DNA of 64,000 nt, from NCBI GenBank assembly GCA_001939145.1, contig LSRX01000284.1, forward strand, positions 336,451-400,450, in the 5' to 3' direction. The notes beneath the pieces are model-generated. The model saw nothing but the letters and a program-made list of their open reading frames with translations. It was not told the DNA's origin and searched no databases. Within the stretch, counting starts at the first letter, position 1. Each line of letters begins with the position of its first letter. This stretch comes from Symbiodinium microadriaticum (lineage: Eukaryota > Sar > Dinophyceae > Suessiales > Symbiodiniaceae). Below, in pieces: positions 1 through 10,066 of the stretch. The position numbers and the translations under genes are program-made.

Positions 1-271
1 CAATGTTCAAGATGCATCAATGGATGCAACGATGCCGAATGGCATTGGCTCAAGACTGGCCCAAGCCAGACTGGACAACTGCCTGGTCGCATAAAGAGTG
101 AGTTGTGTGATTTGAGTGGATTGAGGATTGATCTCATATCTAGGTTGCTCTCACTGTCCAGATTGTATAGTGGAATTCTGCACTCTCTCTCTCTCTCTAT
201 CTATGTACCTATCTATCTATCCATCTATATACATATCCATATATACTGACCCCTTTGGCCTCACTTCTCAG

Positions 272-380
272 GCACCGATGTGTAATGGACGCATCTCCAG
301 AGACTCAAGAGATCTACTCGCCAGTTCTCCTGAAGGCACGGATCCCACCACTGGACTCCCGCGGTTCCGCAAAGCACGAT
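272..380 (+). CDS. Exon candidate, model A
   Basis: Follows a CT/TATC tract and the 3' site cacttctcag; ends before GTTGAC. Enters with one base, exits at phase 0. The frame reads MDASPETQEIYSPVLLKARI and continues to DSRGSAKHD. Product not recognised; it could be the first coding exon, since an ATG lies at 285. Confidence 0.45.
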
Positions 381-454
381 GTTGACTGATGGCTGGAGAT
401 CATGAATGTGTAATGATCTTGATGTTGATGTGGATGATGATGGTGGTTGTGCAG

Positions 455-480
455 GTGGTGGCAGGACGATACTCAAACAG
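455..480 (+). CDS. Small exon candidate, model A
   Basis: Lies between gtgcag and GTGCGT. Phase 0 in, matching the exon at 272-380; reads VVAGRYSN with two bases left over. Short, so the evidence is mainly the splice sites and phase. Confidence 0.3.
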
Positions 481-994
481 GTGCGTTGCCCGTTCGCCGG
501 AATTCAGTCTTGTTCGCGGGAGCGCGGTTCAGGGTTTTGCCGGGCGGCTTGCGCGCCCCCTTGAAATGGGCTTTCAAGACTGGCAACCCGCATTCAGCAC
601 CCACGCGTTTGACTCGGAGGGGTATAGTTCCTGTCGCTGTGTCCTCTGACAGGGTAATTAGGTAGGTCAGGTCGGGGGTGTCAGATCAGGAGGTTTCCGA
701 ACCACGCATGAGCCAGCCGCAACAAAGGTAAGGATGAATCTACCAACGCTGTAGGCTCGCCTATACTATCGGAATGGAGCGAGTTGAACATCTTTTTAGC
801 ATCCTCCGCTGGTAGCAGACAGCTACTGTACGCAAACCATGCTCTGAACCGCTCCTATTTTATGAATGAGGGGCAGATGAAAGGAAGCTCAAGGAAGCTT
901 GGGGTCCAAGCGCCTCCGCTCACCCAGTATCAGTACGTACCCGGGCAGAGTGAGAAATTGGGCCCGAGCAGTGGTGCTTTTCAGCCTTTGCTAG

Positions 995-1075
995 GCCGCC
1001 GGCAGCCTGCGCAACGCCACGACTTTCCCTGCGGACTTTGTCAATTGGTCTGCCGAGGAGACCGATTTCAAGCAG
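995..1075 (+). CDS. Exon candidate, model A
   Basis: 3' site ttgctag, 5' site GTTAGA. Exactly 27 codons, phase 0 to 0, reading AAGSLRNATTFPADFVNWSA then EETDFKQ. Phase agrees with the next exon (1986-2027). Confidence 0.55.
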
Positions 1076-1985
1076 GTTAGAGTGTGTATTTCCTCGGTGT
1101 ATCAGTTGTATCGTCTTGGCGTCTTCACACTTCCGGTGGGGCCGATGCGAGAAGGTAATTTCCCCCTTCAGCTCAGCCCTCCACTTCTCGAATGACAGCG
1201 ACAGTCGCCTTGGGAGATGCACAACTGCATGTCCTTCGTGCCCTGAACCCCTTCATGCTTATGCTTGCCACATGTTGCACGGTGGGTTATACATTTGGCT
1301 CTCTGGGTGGCCGCACTCCCCCATGGTGTGTCAGGAGCGTGACGGGTTTGTGCAGTTCCGCCGCGAGGCGCCACAGCTGTCCTGCGGCGAACCTGTTCTA
1401 CTCGGGCTATCTCGGGCTGACAGGCTTGAAATAGACAGGATGACAAGGCTCTTGCGAGTTGCCAAGGACGAGATTGGACCCATCAGCTTCATGTCGTTAG
1501 CCTGTAACTAGCTCGGCGTCCACTGCCTCTTCCGCGCTGTTTGATGCGGCGCGCATTTCTCAAATCAGCCTTCTTTCTCGCGGAAACCGCAGAGACTTTC
1601 AACCGTCTGCTTGCCTCCAAGCCGCCTTAGACCCTTCAAGCCTGAAGCCCTCGACACCTGCTACCTTGATGAGCCTGTCACCGCCTCTTGAGTCTTGGTT
1701 GATGCTTGTCAAGCCTTCAATGACCTAACCCGAAGCCCACAGCCTGAAACTTTGCAAACCCTGCACAGAACGTGCGAATCCCTGGATCCCCCTCGGCCCC
1801 TGAAACTAAGGGGCCTTAATGCTTATTAGCTATTCACCATGCAGTTTTTGTATACTCGTTGTTCCTTTCAGCGTTTCGGACTGAGGCTGTGGCGCTGAGG
1901 GCTAGACTAGACTCTGCATGTGAGCCATCGCGAACCCCAGAGCCCCAAAGCCCCCCACGGGCCCGTCAGGTTTATGACGCCCCAG

Positions 1986-2027
1986 GCTCCGTTCGCTAAA
2001 TCCGACCGTGGTGAAGTGTGCAGGCCG
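1986..2027 (+). CDS. Exon candidate, model A
   Basis: 3' site cgccccag, near-consensus 5' site GTAAGC. 14 codons, phase 0 to 0: APFAKSDRGEVCRP. In phase with both neighbours. Confidence 0.5.
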
Positions 2028-2172
2028 GTAAGCCATGTGCCAAGGAAACCCCGAAGCCTCAGATCCTCAAGGCCAATTGTCCGAGGCCCTGAAGCCCAAA
2101 CCTAGCGACGCCCAGACAAGTCCCATACCAGACCTGCGAACCCGAGCTGGACCGAAACCGAGCTGCCGGAAG

Positions 2173-2246
2173 GCCAGGGATTTTCTACGCGAGCTCGGTG
2201 CCGCCACGCCGGTGCCGAAAGGCAACACGCAGAGCCTTGCTGAAGG
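2173..2246 (+). CDS. Exon candidate, model A
   Basis: Preceded by C-rich DNA ending ccggaag, followed by GTTTTGGGAGTTGGG (G-rich intron start). Reads ARDFLRELGAATPVPKGNTQ then SLAE with two bases left; phase 0 in. Confidence 0.55.
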
Positions 2247-2464
2247 GTTTTGGGAGTTGGGTCGGCCGGCTTCAGGGCCTATCAGGGCCTTAGGCATCAG
2301 GGCAACAGTGGCAGGGTGATAGGGTGTACTGTTTTGCGAACTCGGGGCTACTGGGGTTTGAGGGAGTGCAGCTTCGGAGTGTGGGGCCATCTGAGATACA
2401 AGCTTCCGGTCTTTAAGGAGTCGGACTTGTGGCATGGGTCGGTGTCATCGCTGCAAGGATTCAG

Positions 2465-2538
2465 ATGCGAGGCTCTTGCTGCTGAAGCCGAGGATTTTGG
2501 GTCGGAGGGCTTGATTTGCGCGGTTCGACTGCTTGAAG
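2465..2538 (+). CDS. Exon candidate, model A (possible GA 5' site)
   Basis: Starts with one base after ggattcag, matching the two left over upstream. Reads CEALAAEAEDFGSEGLICAV then RLLE. Phase with the next exons works if it ends before GATAGC, a GA donor of the kind known in dinoflagellates; an alternative end is 2522 before GTTCGA. Confidence 0.4.
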
Positions 2539-2707
2539 GATAGCGTTTATTGTTTGAATGAAAGACTGCAGCTGCTCAACCCTAAACATGCCTGAAATCT
2601 TAAACCGCCATAGCACTAAACCCTAAGACCCTGAGCCACTACAGCAAGCTTCACCCTGAAGTATCAATTAAACTCCCGCTTGTCATCTGTTGCACAAGTG
2701 TTTGCAG

Positions 2708-2740
2708 AGGTGGCGCATGTTGTATCTGCAGACAAGACAT
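2708..2740 (+). CDS. Small exon candidate, model A
   Basis: After gtttgcag, before GTGTGA. With two bases in and one out it reads VAHVVSADKT; a phase-0 reading is also open, so the frame is uncertain. Confidence 0.35.
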
Positions 2741-3125
2741 GTGTGATGTCAGCACAGATGCAACTTGTGCTCTTCCAACACAACGACTCAATACGAGAGT
2801 CCCGCTAAAAGGCTTGAAACCCTTGGGTAAATCAGCATCAGCTCCAAAACAAGCAAGATGGAGCCACATATGGACCAGCTTGGATCTCGGGTCAATGTTT
2901 GCCCCCCAAAAGCAGTTTTTTGTATTACAGTTCCAGCATCATTGGGCCTCCTTGCCTTGGGCCCCATAGCCTCCTTTGAGGATCAGCCTGGAGTATCCTT
3001 TTCAAGCCAAAGGCTCAAACAAAATGCCGGTTTGATGGACTGCAACCAAGCATGTGGAACCATCTTTGCATTTGGCTCCAACTGCAAGCGCGTCTTTGTT
3101 ATTTTTTTTCGTAAGTGCAGCGCAC

Positions 3126-4100
3126 ATGGCTTCATCACGTGTGGCTCCGAGGACCCGTGATGCACCCTCAGTGCATCGTGAATATCTTACAGGCCCAAAC
3201 ATGGAAAGATGTGGAGTCTGCATGCATCCAGGAATTACATGGCAAGTCAGCTGCTGCGCAAAGGGCAAGCGTTGGATTTGTGATGATTGCCGCAGTGTCG
3301 TCTGCAAACATTGCAATGCTGAGCCCGAAGACCATCTAACCGAGCTGTCTCTGGATTCTGATGATTGTGATGAGACAGACCTGGGTTACTGCGAGCCGGA
3401 ACCTGAAGTAGACCCAGCAGGTAAATGTCTCCTGCTCTTCGATTTGAATGGAACGTTAGGCTTCCAGCCCAGACAGGAAGGTCGCTTGCAGGGAAGTCAT
3501 GTCGCAAACGTCGATTCTTCTGAGCTCCCGGAGGGCTATCACGGCTTCGCATCTCGGTTTTACCACAGGCAGCACAGCCGCGTCTTACTGGAGCTTCTGC
3601 AGCAGAATCGTATGCGCTGTGATTGGAGATTCTACACCACCAAAACCTGGAAGAATGCTGTGCCGATGGCTCAGGCTGTTCTGCGTCACGATCTTCGCAT
3701 TGAAGCTGTGCCAGATGGCGATGCTCCGAAGCTTAGGTTGAACGGCAGCACCAGCCATTGCGGCTCCTTTGTCTGGCTGTTTGACCAAGAGTACTGCAAG
3801 TTCATACCGCATGACGCCGATGCGCACGGCACAGACAAATATCAGCATGGTGACACAGGCGGCCTTTGGGTTTTCGAGCTCACCAGCATCGAGCCCGTTG
3901 TGGCCTCGGAGGGTTACAGGCGCATCGTGGTTGTGGCTGGCAGTCAGCGGAAATTGTCCAACTTGCCACAGCATTCGCGCCTGCCTTGTGACGACTACAC
4001 AGAAGCCCTGGTGCTTGGTCCGGAAAGCGAGGAAAGCCTGCTACACGTCTGGAATGGTGTGGCCAGTATCATCAGCAACGAATCCGTGGAGGGTCATTGA
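3126..4100 (+). CDS. Zinc-cluster plus FCP1/HAD-phosphatase-like protein, intronless
   Basis: One uninterrupted frame. ATGs lie at 3054, 3126 and 3201; I use 3126, but 3201 is possible because GTAAGT at 3113 and tcttacag before 3193 could bound an intron. The N-terminal part has closely spaced Cys pairs (CGVCMHP, CCAKGKRWICDDC, CKHC), suggesting a zinc-binding module. The rest resembles the FCP1/HAD fold: FDLNGTLG for the first motif (the usual DxD is here D-L-N, codon for D at 3441), RFYTTKTWKNAVPM for the motif-II region, LFDQEYCKF near the later acidic motif, then GGLWVFELTSIE. Known FCP1-like relatives with DLNG exist in plants; the Asn may alter catalysis. Intronless among split genes, it is probably a retrogene. 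Confidence 0.6.
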   Translation: MASSRVAPRTRDAPSVHREYLTGPNMERCGVCMHPGITWQVSCCAKGKRWICDDCRSVVCKHCNAEPEDHLTELSLDSDDCDETDLGYCEPEPEVDPAGKCLLLFDLNGTLGFQPRQEGRLQGSHVANVDSSELPEGYHGFASRFYHRQHSRVLLELLQQNRMRCDWRFYTTKTWKNAVPMAQAVLRHDLRIEAVPDGDAPKLRLNGSTSHCGSFVWLFDQEYCKFIPHDADAHGTDKYQHGDTGGLWVFELTSIEPVVASEGYRRIVVVAGSQRKLSNLPQHSRLPCDDYTEALVLGPESEESLLHVWNGVASIISNESVEGH

Positions 4101-5246
4101 GTGGAAATGGCAGGTAGCGCGCGGCATCCCATTTCGACCATCGCTGCTGATTGATTCTGATTCTTGTCGTACAGTCCATGCAAGTAAAGCGAACATCGGA
4201 AGCCTCTTGCACTCCGGGACCTTCCAGTAGGCACATGACGTGATATGATTCAAGAGCGGCTCTGTGGAAAGGATTCCGGTAGTTGCACAAACAACTTCCC
4301 CAATGCTGTTCACTACATCAAGTACATCATCAACACTACTTTGCCCCATTGTCTCGTTGCAGTCGCGGCATCATTCACGATGCATTCGCGTCATTCCAAG
4401 GCAGCCTAAACCTCAGGGGCAGTAGATCCATACTAGCGGAAAGCTACGTTGCAAGCAGGAAAGGAAAGGATGGTACTAGTAGCCATTTCCCAATTTTCTA
4501 CACCAACCTGCCGAAGAACAGCACTGTTGCAATCGCGCTGATTACTCGCACCCAAGGGGAAACCATCTCAGGAAATAAAAGACCTCGTGGAACTGAGTCT
4601 ATTTCAGTGTAGTATAATAATTTCTGGCATCCCTTGAGCCATCCGTTTGGTCCTCGCAAGTCAGGCCAGGACCCGAAGAACTCAGGCTTGGCAGGCCCCC
4701 CCCCACACACACGTTTCAACAACCTGAGGGCATGCCTGTAAAAGCGATCTGCTAAAGAGCTAAAGAACAATGCAGCCCTTGACATAAAACTGCCCTTGCC
4801 CAACAAGGCTTTCTAACTGACGCTTGTTGGCCAATACAAACTTCTGCTGGCATCCCTGCTGCATGAAGACTTGATTGGGCAAGGGCCCACGATGACTGCA
4901 TCATCTCTGAAATCCTTAAGAAGAGGGTGAAAAAGGGTATATCTAGGGTTTGACCCCTATCCCCCCAAACGATCCCTCAATGTATGCACTGTGTGCAACA
5001 GGCAGCCGCCTGGCAGATCACGATTTGGAACCCGAAACCCAACGCCGTAAACCCCAAACCCTAAACCCAAAACCCGAAACGCCTGTTTTCCTGGAGCGGA
5101 TTAGGGAGGAAAGGGTTTCAACAAAGACAAAACAACAAAAACCCAAAGCCCGAAACCCAAAATCCCAAATCCTAAACCATCCCCAAAACCTCCCCAATCC
5201 CCCAAAACCCCTCAAAACTCCAAAAACCCTCAAAGCTGTGCGACAG
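4101..5246. other. Non-coding stretch between HAD-like gene and next exon
   Basis: I see no convincing exon here. It contains a CCCC/ACAC tract near 4697-4711. From about 5030 it is dense in degenerate CCCTAAACCC motifs leading to the 3' site before 5247. Confidence 0.4.
5030..5240. repeat. Degenerate telomere-like cluster, C-rich orientation
   Basis: Dense CCCTAAAC/CCCAAAAC/CCCGAAAC variants on the + strand, immediately before an exon candidate. The complementary G-rich form follows at 5290-5425. Confidence 0.7.
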
Positions 5247-5291
5247 GCCCCTCGGCGAAAGCCACGGCCAGTCCCAAGGCTCCTTTTCGGG
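5247..5291 (+). CDS. Exon candidate, model A
   Basis: Between ctgtgcgacag and GTTGTA at the C-rich to G-rich switch. With two bases in and one out it reads PSAKATASPKAPFR and matches the phase of 5654; two other frames are also open. Confidence 0.35.
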
Positions 5292-5425
5292 GTTGTAAAA
5301 AGGGGTTTAGGGGTTTAGGCGTGCTTAGGGTTTAGGAGTTGAGGGTTTCTGGGTTTGGTTAATCTGACAGGGGTCTTAGCGTCCAGAGTCTAGGGATGTT
5401 TAGGGTTTAGGGAGGGGGGGGGGGG
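5290..5425. repeat. Degenerate telomere-like cluster, G-rich orientation
   Basis: GGGGTTTAGG-type repeats, followed by GGGTTTAGGG variants and a G homopolymer near 5411-5421. It starts directly after an exon candidate. Confidence 0.65.
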
Positions 5426-5653
5426 TTGGGAGGATCAACGAAGGGACTGGGCTCGCAGGGTTTAGGCTTCTTCGAGTCCGGCGTTCGCGGGATGAAAGGG
5501 ATGAGTCGGGATGAGGATTGAGAACAGGTGCGGTTCGGAGCATGGTGCAAGAAGTCTGGGTTGGGATTTCAGGAATCTGGCTTCAACTTATCGGAAGCCT
5601 TCCTGTGTGGGAGTTCCAAATGGTCTGATGTCCTCTCCTACTGACATTCTCAG

Positions 5654-5718
5654 AGTCTGAGCAGCGAAACCGGACCAAGCTGAACTTGCCTTCTCTTTTC
5701 GCCTCTCTGTTGATGCGC
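5654..5718 (+). CDS. Exon candidate, model A
   Basis: After ctactgacattctcag; enters with two bases (G+AG gives Glu from the upstream exon). Reads SEQRNRTKLNLPSLFASLLM then R before GTGTAC. The same frame stays open to a TAG at 5848-5850, so the true end may be later. Confidence 0.45.
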
Positions 5719-6091
5719 GTGTACGTGTTTGGAACGTCCACCCTGCCTGCCAGCCCTGTCACCGAGCCGTATAAAAGCTTCTACAAGTTCCGACTGGCCT
5801 CGTTATACATGCAATTTAGACCTGACACAAATCAGCATGCGGAAGACTAGAATGTGGAAGTAACGCGGCTCAAAAACGTCAACCCTAAACCCTGTGAGTC
5901 AGGAACATTCCAACAAACCTTGACTGGTATTCCCAAGTCCTCCACCCCGAAACTTTGGACTCGAAACCCTGCACCATGAAGTCGAAGCCTTTTCTTGCCA
6001 TAGCCTAAAACCTATAGAATTCCATCAGCGGCCGAGCTCTCCAAATCCCTGGTTTGCGAAGCCCCGAACCCCCAAGCCTTAGGCACGGCAG

Positions 6092-6153
6092 CGCGAGGCG
6101 GCGCCGGGAAGGCTCTTGCCGCTGCTTTTGGAGGAGCAGCCTGGGATTGGCTT
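6092..6153 (+). CDS. Exon candidate, model A
   Basis: 3' site acggcag, 5' site GTAGCT. With two bases in it reads RGGAGKALAAAFGGAAWDWL and exits at phase 0, matching 6267. A phase-0 reading is also open. Confidence 0.4.
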
Positions 6154-6266
6154 GTAGCTTTACAGCTGCACGATTGAGCTTACACCGTCTATCAATTTTT
6201 TTCTCTCACTTCTTTCCCTGTCTCTCTATTTGTTATTTCACTCTTTCCTATGTTGGGCCATGCCAG

Positions 6267-6300
6267 GAGATCCGCAGTGACATCGCCGGACGGCTCCTGG
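6267..6300 (+). CDS. Exon candidate, model A
   Basis: A strong pyrimidine tract (6192-6250) precedes ccatgccag; ends before GTGACT. Reads EIRSDIAGRLL from phase 0. The frame remains open well beyond, so a longer exon is possible. Confidence 0.4.
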
Positions 6301-6775
6301 GTGACTGGCGTCATCTCGAAGAGGCCGACACACAAAGCCTTAATGGGCTTAGAACTGAAGGGCCCTGCGATTCCCCAAAATTGAGGTTCCACAAATCTGC
6401 TCGGCAGTCGAGTTCCGACCTGCCTGGGGCAGTACCCTCGGATGACACTTCAATAGCAACAGAAAAATGCAAGGAGGAGCGAGGAAGCAGACGGATGCGT
6501 GTCTACCAGGGTTTGGGGTCGTGGGGTCGTTCCAGCACCTTTCCAGTCCCCCGCACGGCTCGCAGCAGTTTGTGGAACTGGGAGCTCGTCGCTCGCAGGC
6601 TCCGGGGGTTTTTGGGGTAGGTAGGCAGACGAGCCGGATGAGCATAATGGAGATCGTACTTTTCTTGCCCTTAAACAAAGGAGGAGGTCGTTACTCATGG
6701 TTCTTCATTACTTCATTTCATGTCCTGAGTCGATTCGTTGGAAGGCTTTGCACGCACTGTCGGCCTTGGCCAAAG

Positions 6776-6823
6776 AGCTGGAGCCTCAGTGCTGAGATTC
6801 TGAAGCTTGACGAGTCAGTCGGG
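6776..6823 (+). CDS. Exon candidate, model A
   Basis: Reads SWSLSAEILKLDESVG between ggccaaag and GTCCTC, 16 codons. The frame stays open to 6867 and an overlapping frame is also open, so this is tentative. It is the last candidate before the retroelement. Confidence 0.3.
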
Positions 6824-7100
6824 GTCCTCAATGAAGATGGCACCTATCGTGAGGGCTTCAACTTGTGAAGAATTTCAGTTTAGTGTGCAAATAGGAGCTT
6901 GGCGTCATTTGATCATTGTAACTGCATCCTACGGTAGCCAGTTTCTTTTTTGGCAGTTTCAAAGGTGGGAGATTGGTGCGCAGGCGCAGGGTCTCCCAGA
7001 TTTGAACTACCTCTGCAGCGCACTTCCCCAAAAACCGGAACCCTAGCTTAGGATCCCGCCCAAGTAGCATTAGCTCGAAGCCGCCTCATGGTTGCACAGC

Positions 7101-9188
7101 ATGAAAGAATGGCTGGTTGGTGTAGGGCCTTCATGCTGCTTGAAGCACCATACTCCAAACGCTCTGCAGCATTGGCTCAGCTTCTCTTCGTCTTTTTCTT
7201 TTGTCCTTATGCTGAGCCATGCCTTTTCTTCTGAAGTGCATGAGGCGATGAGCCAGGATGCAGCAGCCTGGCTGCTTCGCACAGGATGTGCGTCACACAT
7301 GGACGTGGCATTCATGTGGTGCGATGGCGCTGATCTCTTCAAGGAATTTGCTTCTGCCAGAGCTCATGATTTTGGCGGTGCCTGCCAACTTGTTTCCTTT
7401 TGGCATCGGTGCCGTCGTCTCTCTGACTCTGAAACGGCTGTGCATTCTAGTGCTGTCCAGCTGTGCAGGCAAAGCATTATTCCTAGTACGAGGTCTCATC
7501 TGACTAAAAATCCTGGGCCTTCGTCTACATCTGCTACTTCGAGCTCTCGTTGTAAAGTTTTGGTGCCTTGGAGATCCTCATCTGAGGTGATACAGCCTTG
7601 TGTGGTTAACCGGACCACACAAAATGTGGCACCATCTCTTCGAAGCAAGTGCTGTGCATTGTTTCTGCTCTTGTACCATCACATTCTTGACCACAATGAG
7701 ATTGGCTTTCCCGCCTTGGACTTGCAGGATGAACATAAAGTCTGGGAGGCTACCCAAGTGGTGCTAGCGTGTGCACTCCGTATGTCACCTGATCATGTCG
7801 GCGGCATCTGTGCAGGCCTTAAACGATGGCTTCGATTTGCGGGGCCGCAGGGCTTCGACGTCGTGCGACCACATGCCCGTGAACTGGCAGCTTTCCTTAG
7901 ACAGGTTAGCTTCGGTGGACCGACGGCAGCATCGTCGCTTTTCCAGATGTTCAAGTGGCTGCGCACTCACTTGGGGGTCCCTTTTGACATTGAGCACTTT
8001 CTTGTGAAGCCTTACCGTTTGCATGCCCCGGGGCATGTTCAGAAGCAGCGTGAGGAGCTGCAGCCGTGGGAGTTTGCAAACATGCTCATTTGTGCAGCCA
8101 GTTTGACCGGTTGCCCCAGGGCCCTCGCGTCATTCTGCATCTTGGCGGCTGCGGTTTGTGTCAGGTTCCGGCATCTGCAGCGCTCAACTTTGGTGCAGGA
8201 TCACGGAGATTGGCTCGAGTTCAAGTGCTCCATGGGGAAGAGTAAGAAACAAGGAGTACGCCCACCCTACCATTGGGCTCTTCCCGAAGTCTGCTTTGAG
8301 GACTTTTGTCTATTAGCTGAAGTCAGACCTTTGGTCATGGCACAGCTGGAGGCCGGTGCCACTTTCCTGTTGCCAAGACCTCGCTTGGAATCAGAGGACC
8401 TATGGCAGGTGGTGGATTCCACACCTTTGGAGGTAGGCAAACCTCTAAGTCCTTCCCGTTTCTTGGAGTTCTTCCGGGGCTTCTTGCTCCGTTGTGGCGT
8501 GGACCAATCTCTGATTGCGCATGTGGGTTACAACCGCCTTCGCAGATTCCTTCCTACGGGAGGAACCACATTGGGTATGGACGAGGTCTCACTACAGGCC
8601 ATTGGTTCCTGGACTGAGCCTGTCCGGACAGATGATCGGAGCAAGCGGCCCAAGCTCATGGCAACCCATTATGCAGGCAACAAGATGCTTAATAGCCTAC
8701 AGGCCAAGCGTGAAGTAGTTGCAGCGGTTATGCAAGCTGTGAAGCGACATCAAGGCGCTCGCTACGGTGAGCCTTCGCTTCTTCCTGCTGGATCGGTAAT
8801 CTGGAAGCATGTTACTCGGGTAGCGGCAGCCTCGGCCTCTGCAGTGACACAGCCTGCAGACATTGAGCCCAGCAATGTTTCATCATCATCCTTTTCCACG
8901 GCTTCCTCAGAACCCAACACAGAGGGGAGTGACTCGGAGGCAGGGGCACTCCCGCTGGATGACCTGGGGGGCTGGTCTTGGTTTCTGCAGCGAGCGAAAG
9001 CACACATCGTGCAGGGTCGCGATGAAAGTGAACGGCCTGTACCATACTGTAGACAGTCCGCTTTCCCTCAGGACCCCACTCGAGTTGGTGACGGTTTGCC
9101 GCCATTTGACTGTGCAGTTTGCCAGCGGTGCCTCAGGAGTGTGCCAAAGTCCTTCAGGGCCAGACTCTTCGAGTCCAAGGGCATCTGA
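7101..9188 (+). CDS. Tyrosine recombinase of the retroelement
   Basis: The frame opens at a TTG at 7092; the first ATG is at 7101. The C-terminal half has the tyrosine-recombinase signature (numbering from 7092): box I CVRFRHLQRS with Arg358, a Lys-rich turn GKSKKQG, box II YNRLRRFLPTGG (His replaced by Tyr480; Arg484), then GSW (W507), and THYAGNK with the likely nucleophile Tyr527. The region before it (about residues 205-330) fits the DNA-binding core domain. The C-terminal tail (after about 590) is Ser/Glu-rich and ends in a Cys-containing stretch (CAVCQRC). It would catalyse integration of the circular cDNA. All catalytic positions look intact except for the His to Tyr change. Confidence 0.7.
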   Translation: MKEWLVGVGPSCCLKHHTPNALQHWLSFSSSFSFVLMLSHAFSSEVHEAMSQDAAAWLLRTGCASHMDVAFMWCDGADLFKEFASARAHDFGGACQLVSFWHRCRRLSDSETAVHSSAVQLCRQSIIPSTRSHLTKNPGPSSTSATSSSRCKVLVPWRSSSEVIQPCVVNRTTQNVAPSLRSKCCALFLLLYHHILDHNEIGFPALDLQDEHKVWEATQVVLACALRMSPDHVGGICAGLKRWLRFAGPQGFDVVRPHARELAAFLRQVSFGGPTAASSLFQMFKWLRTHLGVPFDIEHFLVKPYRLHAPGHVQKQREELQPWEFANMLICAASLTGCPRALASFCILAAAVCVRFRHLQRSTLVQDHGDWLEFKCSMGKSKKQGVRPPYHWALPEVCFEDFCLLAEVRPLVMAQLEAGATFLLPRPRLESEDLWQVVDSTPLEVGKPLSPSRFLEFFRGFLLRCGVDQSLIAHVGYNRLRRFLPTGGTTLGMDEVSLQAIGSWTEPVRTDDRSKRPKLMATHYAGNKMLNSLQAKREVVAAVMQAVKRHQGARYGEPSLLPAGSVIWKHVTRVAAASASAVTQPADIEPSNVSSSSFSTASSEPNTEGSDSEAGALPLDDLGGWSWFLQRAKAHIVQGRDESERPVPYCRQSAFPQDPTRVGDGLPPFDCAVCQRCLRSVPKSFRARLFESKGI

Positions 9189-9539
9189 ACGCCCCGGAAA
9201 AAGAGTGTAAACTTCTTGCGAGGTTGTCTGGACCATTGGCCCCACGGTTTAGTCCAGTACAACGTGCGGGCCATGGTTTCGACATCTGCTTCTTCTCATG
9301 CTGACACGGTCGTGCGCAATTGCGTAGTCATTGCCACGGTGGTGCAGTTGAGGGCTCTCAATCACCACGCTCGGTCTCGGACCACGTGCGTGTTTTGGAG
9401 CAGCTTGCAGCCAGGGCTTCACACGCTTGGATTTCATCAGGGCCCCTGCTTCCTGTGGTTCCGTAGCGTGCCTTAGGTCCTTAGGCCCTCAACTCAGTGT
9501 CCGCCGTCCCCTCCTCGACACATTGCTGATCTACGCAAC
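9189..9539. other. Non-coding spacer inside the retroelement
   Basis: 351 bases between the recombinase stop and the next ATG, with no long frame. CCTTAGG...CCTCAACTCA near 9470-9497 weakly resembles CCTTAGGCC...TCAACTCA at 15700-15720. That could be a remnant of split repeats but is too short to claim. Confidence 0.3.
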
Positions 9540-9830
9540 ATGGAATCTTCAGCTGCCGCCGCCTGGGCCGCGACTTTGAACGAGCTGGACTTGGTTACCT
9601 ACCTGGAGGCCTTGATCGCTGAGAGGGAGTTCAGGCGGCGCCAGACCCACCATCCAGCTCCATTGGTATCGACGGCAGACGCCCCACCTCCTGTACCTCG
9701 TTGTCAGGCCCCTTGCGGCAATCCAGCTTGCCATCGACGGTGCCATCGCCGCCTTCTTCTCGATCGTCGAGATGGTCACGAGCGGCACTTTTGCAAGCGC
9801 TGCCACCGAGCCGGTTGGGGCAACCCTTGA
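9540..9830 (+). CDS. Small Cys/His-rich protein of the retroelement
   Basis: 96 residues from ATG 9540 to TGA. The second half has clustered Cys and His (CQAPCGNPACHRRCHRR, then HFCKRCHRAG), consistent with a small zinc-binding fold; the N-terminus is a short acidic-basic helix. It lies between recombinase and Gag in the same direction. It may be a nucleic-acid chaperone or an N-terminal Gag piece whose frame was broken before 10067. Family not recognised. Confidence 0.45.
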   Translation: MESSAAAAWAATLNELDLVTYLEALIAEREFRRRQTHHPAPLVSTADAPPPVPRCQAPCGNPACHRRCHRRLLLDRRDGHERHFCKRCHRAGWGNP

Positions 9831-10066
9831 GATGACCCGGTGAGCGGCTTGCTAAGGGCTTCCTTCTATAATCTCCTTTCCAGGTCACTACTTCTTGCGC
9901 CTAGGCTAGGCCTGAGTGGGACCGGGAGGATTCGAAAACGAGGACATGTTGCTTGCCGGGCCCAGCTGCTTAGCTTGCTGATGTCTGATCCGCTTGCACA
10001 GTTCTCGAGTCCTTAGTCCTTTTTTCCCCAGGACCCTCAGGTCCTTGCCTCCTCACTTGGCATCGC

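Noticed and set aside
41..56. GGCATTGGCTCAAG, a partial match to the spliced leader
   Set aside because: Only about ten bases match and no intronless gene follows; chance is likely.
1038..1511. 157-codon open frame ending in a protein-like stretch (DGFVQFRREAPQLS...)
   Set aside because: The first half looks random and no splice or domain support was found; it may be a degraded gene or element fragment, not called.
5030..5425. True telomere or chromosome end
   Set aside because: The motifs are degenerate, interrupted, and switch orientation around an exon candidate; the same pattern recurs throughout the window.
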